Shown here piece after piece: positions 15,390 through 23,628 of a DNA stretch of 64,000 nt. Under the pieces are notes generated by a model. It was not told the DNA's origin and did no database searches. It saw only the letters and a program-made list of their open reading frames with translations. Each line of letters starts with the position of its first letter. Position 1 is the first letter of the stretch. Source of the stretch: Christensenellaceae bacterium. GTDB taxonomy: Bacteria > Bacillota > Clostridia > Christensenellales > Christensenellaceae. The translations under genes were made by a program, and so were the position numbers. The stretch lies in the NCBI GenBank assembly GCA_017523755.1, contig JAFWWA010000052.1, forward strand, positions 1-64,000, written 5' to 3'.

Positions 15390-15418
15390 CTTGTTTACAG
15401 CAGATAAAAGGTTGGAAG

Positions 15419-15928
15419 ATGGATATAAGAGCACTGATTATAGAGACACTGGTCCTTATCATATTGTTCACTTTTGTGACATTAAGGGCAGCGAAGGATC
15501 CTCTTAACGTCGTGTATGACATGCCGCAGAAGATAATAGACAGATGCGCGGATCTGGGGCTGATAAAGGAAAGAAGGAAAACGGCTGACAGGAAAACCGT
15601 CATAAGAAAGACCGCGGCCTCGATCGTTTTTGCGCTTCTTTTTGCCGCCATGCTGTATTTCATAAACGGAGCCCGGTCGTTTATCATGGGCGCGGTGCTG
15701 TCATATATCATCTGGACGGTGATAGACTGGTACGACTGTATTGTCCTCGACTGGATCATCTTCTGTCACAATCCGAAAATGATCATACCGGGGACAGAGG
15801 ACCTTAAGGACGCATATAAGGATTACGGCTTCCATGCTTTGGGGAGCCTTAAGGGCATGCTGATAGGGCTGCCGGTAGCCGCGCTCACAGGCTTTTTCGT
15901 GCAGCTTCTTACATGGATATCCGCTTAG
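15419..15928 (+). CDS. Membrane protein of unknown function
   Basis: A 169-residue protein. ATG 15419 follows GGTTGGAAG. It has four hydrophobic stretches: residues 4-22, 60-78, 83-103 and a C-terminal one near 148-166. No family recognised. Confidence 0.65.
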   Translation: MDIRALIIETLVLIILFTFVTLRAAKDPLNVVYDMPQKIIDRCADLGLIKERRKTADRKTVIRKTAASIVFALLFAAMLYFINGARSFIMGAVLSYIIWTVIDWYDCIVLDWIIFCHNPKMIIPGTEDLKDAYKDYGFHALGSLKGMLIGLPVAALTGFFVQLLTWISA

Positions 15929-15939
15929 GGGAAAAGATA

Positions 15940-16407
15940 ATGATAACGATAAGAGAGATACCGCTTTGTGAAAGTGATGCTTTTTTCGATCTGCATATCG
16001 GATATCTCACTGATGACGGGATAATAAGCGACGAGGAAGACATAGAATACTTCAGCGGGGACGAGTACCGAGACATCATAAGGCAGCATATGGCCCGCGA
16101 TATAGACAGGCATCATCTCGTCTATTTCATCAGGGACGGAGAAAAGATAGGAGCCTGTTCATACTGTACATATATAAGCGAGGACGGTCAGTGCTTCATA
16201 CTTGATTTCTGGGTCTTTAAGGATAAAAGAGGGGGAGGGACCGGTCACGAATGCTTCCGCGAACTCGAGAAGTACACCCGTGAAAGTGGAGCGGAGTACT
16301 ACAGGCTCAACAGCACGAAAGAGGATTCGGTACGCTTCTGGAAGGATCTCGGATTCGTTTATGACGGTACCGACGAGTATGACATGCCCCTTTACATAAA
16401 GCGCTGA
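15940..16407 (+). CDS. GNAT acetyltransferase
   Basis: A 155-residue protein with the GNAT core QCFILDFWVFKDKRGGGTGHEC and RFWKDLGFVYDG near the end. Start ATG 15940 has TTAGGGG upstream. It is followed by a two-way terminator that ends the run from 9 kb. Confidence 0.8.
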   Translation: MITIREIPLCESDAFFDLHIGYLTDDGIISDEEDIEYFSGDEYRDIIRQHMARDIDRHHLVYFIRDGEKIGACSYCTYISEDGQCFILDFWVFKDKRGGGTGHECFRELEKYTRESGAEYYRLNSTKEDSVRFWKDLGFVYDGTDEYDMPLYIKR

Positions 16408-16429
16408 CAGAAGCATACTGAAAACCGAT

Positions 16430-16460
16430 AGAACGCTCCCAAAGGAGCGTTCTTATTATA
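16430..16460. terminator. Bidirectional terminator between convergent genes
   Basis: AGAACGCTCC (16430-16439) pairs exactly with GGAGCGTTCT (16444-16453), loop CAAA. It lies between the GNAT gene on + and the glycosidase pseudogene on -. Confidence 0.8.
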
Positions 16461-16483
16461 TGCTATCTATTATATTTCATCAG

Positions 16484-17343
16484 TTATTTCCGGATATCCG
16501 GCCATAGCTCATCAAGCTGATTGAAGAATACCACAGCAAGGGACGCGTCGAAGAAATGGCTGTCGAAATCATCCCCATGAAAGAACATACAGTAGCGGTG
16601 GCCGTAGCCGGTACCCGTAAGGTCATACACGAAGCCGTCTGTTATCCTGTCCTTTGCCCACGGCCATTCTTTCTGTCCCAGATAAGTGACCCCGCAGTCC
16701 GTAAACTCTTTAAGGTCCTTAGTCTTAAGCAACCCTATGCCGTTTTTGGGAGAGTGGATGATATAGAATTCGTCATTCTCATTTAAGACGCAGACGTTCT
16801 CGCCGCAGGCCGTATTTCCCCTGAATTCCCAGTTAACAAGATCCTTCGAGGTGCTGAAGGATACGCCGTTCTGCTTATAGAAGCAGTAGAAGGTGCCGTC
16901 ATCTTCCAGTATATAGGGGTCGATCATGCGTCCCATATCCTCGACGGGGATATCGCCCTTCACCATGAGCATAACCGGCTCTTCCCAGTTCATAAGGTCT
17001 TTTGACTTCATCGTGAAGACCCTTGACTTCTCATTCCCGTATTTCTCGCCGTTGGGTCTCGGATAGGTCTGTACTGACAGATAGTAATACCCGTCATGAA
17101 ATATGACGTTGCCAGGCGAAGAGATGTTTATGTCAAAATCCCTGGGGCTCAGTATCACGGGCTTAGTCCAGTTCACGAAATCGGTGCTCGTGCTCTCGGC
17201 CAGATAGAAGAACTGCCCGTGGGAGCATTCTCCACGAGGGAGAAGAAGAGGTAGACCGTCCCGTCTTTTATATATGCCGCGGGATCGCGGTAGGCGAATC
17301 TTTCACTTAGGGGAAATACCACGCTGTACCTGTTGCTGAACAT
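16484..17343 (-). pseudogene. Glycosyl hydrolase (GH43/GH32-like five-bladed propeller), frameshifted
   Basis: The main frame (17176 to 16484, about 230 residues) has propeller-blade repeats: VIFHDGYYYLSVQTY, DPYILEDDGTFYCFYK, and NDEFYIIHSP. The true start is ATG at 17343 in another frame, MFSNRYSVVFPLSERF then AYRDPAAYIKDGTVYLFFS, with AGGAG upstream. That frame stops about 55 codons in. The shift lies near 17225-17235, where VEN should join CSHGQFFYLAES. One lost base, or two gained, explains it. It is either a recently inactivated gene or a sequence error. Confidence 0.75.
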
Positions 17344-17463
17344 GTTCCGGTGTCTCCTTTATGGCTGCACGATATATTTCTTTCCGTTCCTGTACTCTCG
17401 TGATAATGCCTGCATATAAAAAACGCAATGAAGACCGTGTGCATATGACGGATATAAAACGGT

Positions 17464-17492
17464 TTGAATTATCCCGGTATAACGGATATCAT
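17464..17492 (+). promoter_or_regulatory. Promoter for the 17.5-21.9 kb run
   Basis: TTGAAT (17464-17469) and TATCAT (17487-17492) are separated by 17 bases, 24 bases before the ATG at 17517. They are fair matches to the housekeeping consensus. Confidence 0.5.
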
Positions 17493-17516
17493 TATGTATG
17501 AAGGAGATCATAAAAA

Positions 17517-18047
17517 ATGAAACTGACGCTTGAGACGGAAAGACTCATTTTAAGGCCTTTTGAGCATGACGATGCTGAAGACATGTTTTACGGCTGGGCA
17601 AACGACGACGAGGTAACGAGATACCTCACCTGGAACACCCATAAAAGCCCAGAGGAGACATCTAAGATAATAGACTTATGGATAAGCGAATATGAGAAGC
17701 CCGAGAGGCTCAATTTCGCCATCGTGCTGAAAGAGACCGGGAAGCTCATAGGCGGGATCGATGTCGTTGGATATCTTGGCGGAGTCAACGGCACGCCCGT
17801 TATAGGGTATGCGCTCTCGAGGTCCTGCTGGAACAGGGGATACATGACCGAGGCTGCGACGCGCGTTATAGGCTGTCTTTTTGACAAAGGCTATGAGGAG
17901 ATCAGGATAGATGCAATGGAGGAGAACACAGGGTCGATAAGAGTCATCGAAAAGTGCGGAGGGACCTTTATAGGAACAGAGATCATGGCCAGGCCAGCAA
18001 AAGGAGATAAGATAAAAGTTAGGAAGTATATAGTGAGGAAAGACTGA
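17517..18047 (+). CDS. GNAT acetyltransferase, RimJ/RimL type
   Basis: A 176-residue protein opening LETERLILRPFEHDDAEDMF with the CoA region VIGYALSRSCWNRGYMTEAA. GAAGGAGA precedes ATG. The closest description is RimJ/RimL-like; substrate unknown. Confidence 0.87.
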   Translation: MKLTLETERLILRPFEHDDAEDMFYGWANDDEVTRYLTWNTHKSPEETSKIIDLWISEYEKPERLNFAIVLKETGKLIGGIDVVGYLGGVNGTPVIGYALSRSCWNRGYMTEAATRVIGCLFDKGYEEIRIDAMEENTGSIRVIEKCGGTFIGTEIMARPAKGDKIKVRKYIVRKD

Positions 18048-18048
18048 T

Positions 18049-18690
18049 ATGGCATTTGACTACAAGAAGGAATATAAGGAATTCTATATGCCGAAGAATG
18101 CCCCCGGCATAATAGAGATACCGCCCATGAACTATATAGCGGTAAGAGGGAAGGGAGATCCGAACGAGGAAAACGGGGAATACAAAAGGTCGATAGAGCT
18201 GCTTTACGGCATCGCATACACCATCAAGATGTCATATAAGGGGGACCATAAGATAGACGGATACTTCGAATACGTCGTGCCTCCCCTTGAGGGCTTCTGG
18301 CAGCAGGACGGCACGGACGGGATAGATTATGCGCACAAGGAAAATTTCAGGTTCATCTCGGTCATACGTCTGCCTGATTTCGTGACGGAGGAGGATCTTG
18401 ACTGGGCCGTAAAGGAAGCCGGGAGGAAAAAGAAGGCCGACTTCTCGGACGTGGAGTTTTTCCGTTATGACGAGGGGATGTGCGTCCAGTCGATGCATAT
18501 AGGATCATATGACAGCGAGCCCGAGACCGTCGCTTCCATGCACAGATACGCAAAGGAGAACGGATTTGTGCCTGACATAGGGGAGAAGAGGCTCCATCAT
18601 GAGATTTATCTTTCAGACCCGAGGAAGGCGGATCCTTCAAAACTTAAGACCGTCATAAGACATCCCGTAAAAAAGGTCAGTGACGACTGA
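18049..18690 (+). CDS. GyrI-like small-molecule-binding protein
   Basis: A 213-residue stand-alone GyrI-like/SOUL-type effector-binding protein. IIEIPPMNYIAVRGKGDPNE and the C-terminal RLHHEIYLSDPRKADPSKLKT are characteristic. Such proteins bind or hydrolyse hydrophobic cyclic compounds. It starts two bases after the GNAT gene, so they are probably co-translated. Confidence 0.8.
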   Translation: MAFDYKKEYKEFYMPKNAPGIIEIPPMNYIAVRGKGDPNEENGEYKRSIELLYGIAYTIKMSYKGDHKIDGYFEYVVPPLEGFWQQDGTDGIDYAHKENFRFISVIRLPDFVTEEDLDWAVKEAGRKKKADFSDVEFFRYDEGMCVQSMHIGSYDSEPETVASMHRYAKENGFVPDIGEKRLHHEIYLSDPRKADPSKLKTVIRHPVKKVSDD

Positions 18691-18720
18691 GGGTAATATA
18701 TTTGAGCTTGAGGAGGTATC

Positions 18721-19899
18721 ATGAAAAGAAGTCTTAAAAAGACACTGGCGGCAGCGCTGGCTGTCCTGTTGTTTGTATCCCTTGCATGCTCGGCTGGCGG
18801 ATGCGCAAAGAAGAAAAAGCTGAAGGTGACCGGCCGAGTGACCAGGGATATAGGTTTCGTTGGAATGTCGAACCCTATATCGCATGAAGAGGAATTCGGA
18901 GGGATATACATAAAGATCACGATAGACGACTTCAATGACATGGGCTTCAGATATGGTGACAGCGTCGATCTTTCCTTCTCCAACGGCTTTATTATGAAGG
19001 ATATCCCGTACTACAACGGATACTATACCGCCGTGGGAGAACCTCTTTTAGTAGCTTATCCTGGCTATCCGTTCATAAGGGCCGGCATAAACAACGGAGA
19101 CGATCTCTGGGAGATAGCAGGCGTCGACGAGACCTGCGAGTGCGACATCGAACTCAACGAGGAAGGCAAATACATAGATATCCAGAACGCAAGGGATATC
19201 CATTATGAGGATGACAGGGAAAAGTTCCCGAGCGACGAAGCGTTCGCAAACTTCAGGAGCCTGACAGGTGGAAGACTCAGGGAAGGCGTCATCTTCAGAT
19301 CCGCTTCTCCCTGTGACGACCAGCACAACAGGGCCGGATATGTCGACGATCTTATAGAGAAAGCCGGCGTGAGATACATAGTGAACCTTGCTGACAATGA
19401 GGATAAGATAAAGGGATATATCGAGAGCGAAGACTTTAAGTGCGACTATTTCCTGTCCCTCTATGAGGAAGGGAACGTCATCCCGCTCGCGATGAACGCG
19501 AACTACGGATCGGAGGCTTTCAGAAAGAAAGCAGCAGCCGGTCTCACGGCAATGGCTGATAACGAAGGACCTTATCTCGTGCACTGTACAGAGGGAAAGG
19601 ACAGGACAGGTTTCATATGCCTCCTTCTTGAGGCGCTTGCCGGAGCCAGCTATGAAGAGATCGTTTCCGATTACATGATCACATACGATAATTATTACGA
19701 GATCAGCACCGAAAAATACAAAGACAAATATGATGTCATAATAGACAAGGTCCTGGTGCCCATGATAAGGATAATCGTCGACGATGAGAGCGTTGAGCTT
19801 GAGAGTGCCGATATGACATCCTATGCCGAGAGCTATCTCTTATCGGGCGGCATGGAGATGGAAGATATAGAAAGGCTCAAAGGCATCATCCTTGAATGA
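18721..19899 (+). CDS. Secreted lipoprotein tyrosine phosphatase
   Basis: A 392-residue protein. Residues 1-28 form a signal peptide with lipobox SAGGC. The N-terminal domain (about 35-155) resembles the C-terminal barrel of SAM-hydroxide adenosyltransferases (RYGDSVDLSFSNGF, GEPLLVAYPGYPFI). The C-terminal domain (about 170-390) is a tyrosine/serine phosphatase with the P-loop HCTEGKDRTG, where C289 and R295 are catalytic. The acid FRSASP segment lies upstream. It acts outside the cell. The order of domains is unusual but is seen in other Lachnospiraceae-like proteins as far as I recall. Confidence 0.8.
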   Translation: MKRSLKKTLAAALAVLLFVSLACSAGGCAKKKKLKVTGRVTRDIGFVGMSNPISHEEEFGGIYIKITIDDFNDMGFRYGDSVDLSFSNGFIMKDIPYYNGYYTAVGEPLLVAYPGYPFIRAGINNGDDLWEIAGVDETCECDIELNEEGKYIDIQNARDIHYEDDREKFPSDEAFANFRSLTGGRLREGVIFRSASPCDDQHNRAGYVDDLIEKAGVRYIVNLADNEDKIKGYIESEDFKCDYFLSLYEEGNVIPLAMNANYGSEAFRKKAAAGLTAMADNEGPYLVHCTEGKDRTGFICLLLEALAGASYEEIVSDYMITYDNYYEISTEKYKDKYDVIIDKVLVPMIRIIVDDESVELESADMTSYAESYLLSGGMEMEDIERLKGIILE

Positions 19900-19955
19900 C
19901 GGGACACGTACGGGAGAATGGATATATAGGGCAGGTATAAGTGAGGTAAAGGGAA

Positions 19956-20804
19956 ATGGAGATAAAGTGTGACAGACATGAGGGCATGTCGATATTCCGC
20001 CCGCCGCTGTGCTATGAGCTGACGGGCAGGAAGTACACGCTCGTGCTCGATAACGGATATGATAACGTGATCGAGTTCATAACGGATGAAGAGCTGATCC
20101 TGACCGAAAAGGGGACGGAGAAGAGATATCCGTATGACTGTATAAAGATGGCGGACGGGTGCTATTTCGTCAATTTTGAAGAAAGACCTCTTAAAGATCC
20201 GAGACGGGGGACCACGATCGTGCTCGATACGAGAGAGAGCCTTGTCACCGTATGCTATGCCGAGCTCGGACGCGATCCCAAGTTCCCCAGGATGCCCAGC
20301 ACCGAGATAGTCTTCGGAGGGGTCGTGCGGCCTGACGGTACGGTTCCCCGGATAAGGCATGGCTATACCGCCGATATGGTTGGGACCTCGATAGACTGGA
20401 ATTACGGTACGTTCAATATAGCTCACGTCTATCAGAGCGAGCGCTTCTACCGTGTGGCTTTCACTCCTCGGGCTCTTGAGCGCATAATGAGGAACAGCCC
20501 CGACATGATGGCAGGCTCGGACGGCAGACCGCCTGAAAGAAAGATATACGAAGACTATGCCGAATATATCAAGATACGTGACGGCCTTTACGCTGTGAGC
20601 CTGCTCGAGACAAACCTCGCGAGAAGGAACGATCATGGGAACAGCCTTTTCTTCCTTATGGATCTTAAGGAGCTGCATGACTGCGGAAGGGCGTTCGGGA
20701 CCAACGGCGAGGGGTTGGACGAGAACTACACGTTCGGCGCGTTCGGAGCATGGTATGACGCCTCAAGGGAGATGTCGCTTGAGAGCATGTACTACATCCA
20801 CTGA
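19956..20804 (+). CDS. MoaF-like protein
   Basis: A 282-residue protein with two similar halves: LTGRKYTLVLDNGYDNVIEF near residue 20 and MVGTSIDWNYGTFNIAHVYQSERFYRVAF near 140. This is the layout of the MoaF N- and C-terminal lipocalin-like domains. The name comes from a molybdenum cofactor locus, but no moa genes are nearby, so the role here is open. Confidence 0.65.
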   Translation: MEIKCDRHEGMSIFRPPLCYELTGRKYTLVLDNGYDNVIEFITDEELILTEKGTEKRYPYDCIKMADGCYFVNFEERPLKDPRRGTTIVLDTRESLVTVCYAELGRDPKFPRMPSTEIVFGGVVRPDGTVPRIRHGYTADMVGTSIDWNYGTFNIAHVYQSERFYRVAFTPRALERIMRNSPDMMAGSDGRPPERKIYEDYAEYIKIRDGLYAVSLLETNLARRNDHGNSLFFLMDLKELHDCGRAFGTNGEGLDENYTFGAFGAWYDASREMSLESMYYIH

Positions 20805-20828
20805 CATGACCCGGAGGTGAAGAGAAAA

Positions 20829-21290
20829 ATGAGCAAAAAAAGTCTTACAGATATACTTACGTCATGTGGGAAGTCTCATCCGTACGGTATGCCGGAAAGC
20901 AGGGAGACTGAGGGCAGGGTCCCCTCCGGAAGCGCTTCCGTAAAGATAAGGGACAGACTGTTTCTTGTGAGGAACGGGAATGAGATCTCTATATATGATG
21001 GAGAGACAGGCAGCGTGATAAAGCCACGTGAATGTGTATCCGACATCAGCCTTGACGGCTTTAAAAGAGAGCTGTCCTTTGCTCCTGACGTGATCCTTCA
21101 GGCGGAGTTCGGAAAAGAGACTGTAAGGATCGGGGAAGAGGAATTTGATATAAGGACAGGGAAAGTATCGGACAAACTGCTCGTTATAGAGTTCAATAAG
21201 ACTGAAGACATCATCGTATTCGATGTATCAAGGTTCCTTCTCTATGCTTCCATTGATGGGCATTTCATGCTTGGATATATGGAGGTATGA
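20829..21290 (+). CDS. Protein of unknown function
   Basis: A 153-residue protein starting at ATG 20829, with GGAGG at 20813-20817; GTG 20817 lies inside the ribosome site and is rejected. It looks mainly beta-sheet, with no membrane segment or signal peptide. No family recognised. It lies between the MoaF-like and DUF3990 genes in the same direction. Confidence 0.65.
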   Translation: MSKKSLTDILTSCGKSHPYGMPESRETEGRVPSGSASVKIRDRLFLVRNGNEISIYDGETGSVIKPRECVSDISLDGFKRELSFAPDVILQAEFGKETVRIGEEEFDIRTGKVSDKLLVIEFNKTEDIIVFDVSRFLLYASIDGHFMLGYMEV

Positions 21291-21317
21291 CCTTTTTGCT
21301 GCACAAGGATCAAAGGG

Positions 21318-21914
21318 ATGCTAACGGACGATAGAAGGGTAATAACGCTTTATCATACGGGCTATGAAGAGATAACCCGCCCCGATATATCAAGAGGGAG
21401 GAAGAACGCCGATTTCGGACAGGGCTTTTATCTGACGGGCGATCTTCAGTTCGCAAAAAGATGGGCAAGGGAAAGAAAGGACAGGGATACGGTCATCAAT
21501 ACGTATGAGCTCGATCTTGGAGGACTTTCAGTACACCGGTTTGAAAGGGACGGGGACTGGTTCGGCTATATATACAGCAACAGGGCAGGCCTTGAGGATG
21601 CCTTAAAGGGAGCGAATGTGATAACAGGTCCCATAGCCAACGATACGATATACGACACATTCGGCATAATAACAAGCGGGTTTATAAAAAAGGACGACGC
21701 TTTAAAGCTGCTTTTGAACGGGCCGGAATACACACAGACTGTAATAAAGACGGAAAAAGCCCTGTCGCATCTTAAATGGATATCGTCAAGGAAGCTTGAT
21801 AAAGAGGAGATAAGGAGCTTAAGGGGTACGGTCAAGGCTGAGGAAGAGCAGTTCCAGAGACAGGTGACCGAGACTCTTCTTAAGATAACGGGGGAAGACC
21901 CTGAAGATCTCTAA
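21318..21914 (+). CDS. DUF3990 protein (predicted ADP-ribosyltransferase fold)
   Basis: A 198-residue protein. The start VITLYHTGYEEITRPDI, then KNADFGQGFYLTGDLQFAKRWA, is the hallmark of DUF3990, a family placed near ADP-ribosyltransferases (H-Y-E-like fold). ITGPIANDTIYDTF follows. Whether it is an active transferase cannot be seen. Another ADP-ribosylation-linked set (macro domain, ADP-ribosylglycohydrolase) lies about 10 kb downstream. Confidence 0.75.
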   Translation: MLTDDRRVITLYHTGYEEITRPDISRGRKNADFGQGFYLTGDLQFAKRWARERKDRDTVINTYELDLGGLSVHRFERDGDWFGYIYSNRAGLEDALKGANVITGPIANDTIYDTFGIITSGFIKKDDALKLLLNGPEYTQTVIKTEKALSHLKWISSRKLDKEEIRSLRGTVKAEEEQFQRQVTETLLKITGEDPEDL

Positions 21915-21924
21915 AGACAGGGTA

Positions 21925-21971
21925 TTGAACATTTCACGGGGCGGTGTATAATATAATTAATTGTGCACAAT
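21925..21971 (+). promoter_or_regulatory. Promoter with overlapping palindromic operator (OhrR/MarR type)
   Basis: TTGAAC (21925-21930) and TATAAT (21947-21952) are spaced by 16 bases. The perfect palindrome ATTGTGCACAAT (21960-21971) covers the expected transcription start. The next operon encodes an OhrR-like MarR repressor, and B. subtilis OhrR boxes are of similar AATT-type dyads. Autorepression relieved by peroxides is likely. Confidence 0.65.
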
Positions 21972-22013
21972 AATAAAGCGCGCAATATATTAAAACGGAA
22001 CGGAGAAAGAAAA

Positions 22014-22415
22014 ATGGAAGGGATCAATAAGGTTTATCAGTTTCTTAAGGACGCACAGACATATTACCTGGCTACAGCAGAGGGAGACCAGCCCAGAGTA
22101 AGGCCCTTCGGGACAGTGCTCCTCTACAACGGAAGGATCTATATCCAGACGGGAAAGGTAAAGGATGTGTCGAAACAGCTCGCGGCAAATCCGAATGCGG
22201 AAGTATGTGCCTTCAAGGACGGGAAATGGCTGAGAGTAGCCGGAAAGCTCATAAACGACGACAGCAGGGACGCAAAGGCTGCGATGCTCGATGATTATCC
22301 GAGTCTCAGGGCAATGTACGACCCCGATGACGACAACACCCAGGTGCTTTATTTCAAGGACGCGAAGGCGACTTTCAGCTCATTCACCGAAGCACCCGAG
22401 ACAGTGGAGTTTTAA
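22014..22415 (+). CDS. Pyridoxamine-5'-phosphate-oxidase family protein
   Basis: A 133-residue split-barrel protein starting at ATG 22014 behind GGAGAAAG. It contains YYLATAEGDQPRVRPFG and RIYIQTGKVKDVSKQLAANP, typical of small PNPOx-like flavin or F420-like-cofactor proteins. It is the first gene of the OhrR/peroxidase operon and likely handles a redox cofactor or stress metabolite. Confidence 0.82.
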   Translation: MEGINKVYQFLKDAQTYYLATAEGDQPRVRPFGTVLLYNGRIYIQTGKVKDVSKQLAANPNAEVCAFKDGKWLRVAGKLINDDSRDAKAAMLDDYPSLRAMYDPDDDNTQVLYFKDAKATFSSFTEAPETVEF

Positions 22416-22427
22416 GGAAGTATCACG

Positions 22428-22886
22428 ATGGAAAACAGGAACGGGACAGGAAGATACGAGAGTATAAAGCTTAAGAATCAGCTTTGTTTTCCTCTCTATG
22501 CCTGCGCCAAGGAAGTCGTAAGGAGATATAGGGATCCGCTCCTGGATCTTGACCTCACCTATACGCAGTACATAGTGATGATGGCTCTCTGGGAATTCGG
22601 AGACATGACCGAGGGAGATCTCGGGAAAAAGGTGCTCCTCGATTCAGGGACCCTTGCACCGCTTCTAAAAAGGCTTGAGAAACAGGAGCTCATAACGAGG
22701 ACGAGGCCTAAAGACAACGAAAGGAAGCTCATCATTTCGCTCACTGAAAAGGGTGAGAGTCTAAAGGAACAGGCGCTCTGCGTACCGCCCAGGATGGCAG
22801 GATGCATAGATCTGCCTATGGAAGAACTTATACAGTTAAAGCGGCTTCTTGACAAGGCCCTTATGAAAATGGAGGAAAACAAATGA
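22428..22886 (+). CDS. OhrR-like MarR-family peroxide sensor
   Basis: A 152-residue winged-helix regulator. LKNQLCFPLYAC carries the cysteine (C20) that matches the reactive N-terminal cysteine of OhrR (QLCFALY). A MarR core follows: LTYTQYIVMMALWE, LLDSGTLAPLLKRLEKQELITRTR and the wing DNERKLIISLTEKG. It overlaps the peroxidase gene by ATGA. It probably senses organic peroxides and represses its own operon through 21960-21971. Confidence 0.88.
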   Translation: MENRNGTGRYESIKLKNQLCFPLYACAKEVVRRYRDPLLDLDLTYTQYIVMMALWEFGDMTEGDLGKKVLLDSGTLAPLLKRLEKQELITRTRPKDNERKLIISLTEKGESLKEQALCVPPRMAGCIDLPMEELIQLKRLLDKALMKMEENK

Positions 22887-23422
22887 TCTACGATTACAAG
22901 GTAACGACAGGAAAAGGCGAAGAACTGGATCTTAACACTCTTAAGGGAAAGGTCATCATGGTGGTTAATACCGCGACAGGCTGCGGCTTTACTCCCCAGT
23001 ATGCCCCGATAGAGCAGATGTATCTTGACTATCATGACAAGGGACTCGAGATACTTGATATCCCCTGCAACCAGTTCGGCGGACAGGCCCCGGGAACAGA
23101 CGATGAGATCCATGAGTTCTGCCAGGTGCATTTCAATACGACCTTCCCCCAGATGAAGAAATCTGACGTGAACGGAGAGAATGAGCTCCCCTTATATACT
23201 TATCTCAAGCAGCAGAAGGGCTTCGAGGGATTTAGCGAGCACCCGTTCAAGGCTCTCCTTGAGGATATATTCGCAAAAGCAGATCCCAACTGGGACAAGA
23301 AATCAGATATAAAGTGGAATTTCACAAAGTTCATAATCGACCGTGAGGGCAATGTTGTGGCACGCTTCGAGCCTACAGCAGATATGGCCGACGTTGAGGC
23401 CTGCGTGAAGGCTCTTCTGTAA
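22883..23422 (+). CDS. Glutathione peroxidase family protein
   Basis: A 179-residue peroxidase. The catalytic cysteine is C34 in TATGCGFTPQY (cysteine, not selenocysteine). NQFGGQ and KWNFTKF supply the usual Gln and Trp/Asn of the tetrad. Clostridial members generally use thioredoxin. It is translationally coupled to the OhrR-like repressor and followed by a terminator. Confidence 0.92.
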   Translation: MIYDYKVTTGKGEELDLNTLKGKVIMVVNTATGCGFTPQYAPIEQMYLDYHDKGLEILDIPCNQFGGQAPGTDDEIHEFCQVHFNTTFPQMKKSDVNGENELPLYTYLKQQKGFEGFSEHPFKALLEDIFAKADPNWDKKSDIKWNFTKFIIDREGNVVARFEPTADMADVEACVKALL

Positions 23423-23468
23423 TATCTGATCGTACTGCAGAATAAGACTTAAAGTGTTATTTGAACTG

Positions 23469-23504
23469 AGGCCGTCGGGGAAGACCTATCCTGGGCGGCC
23501 TTTT
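23469..23504 (+). terminator. Terminator after the peroxidase operon
   Basis: AGGCCG (23469-23474) pairs with CGGCCT (23496-23501), followed by TTT. Confidence 0.6.
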
Positions 23505-23535
23505 AAACAGGCATTTAAAAAACCGCAGATGACAG

Positions 23536-23565
23536 TTTCAAAAATCCGCCCCGAAAATATATAAT
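23536..23565 (+). promoter_or_regulatory. Probable promoter of the arabinofuranosidase gene
   Basis: The -10 TATAAT (23560-23565) is good. The -35 TTTCAA (23536-23541, 18-base spacer) is poor, as expected for an activator-dependent sugar gene. Confidence 0.35.
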
Positions 23566-23628
23566 ATATTTACATGAATTAAGCGCTGCCGCAGAAATAA
23601 TATATCGTGATATAAAGGGAGAACTTCA

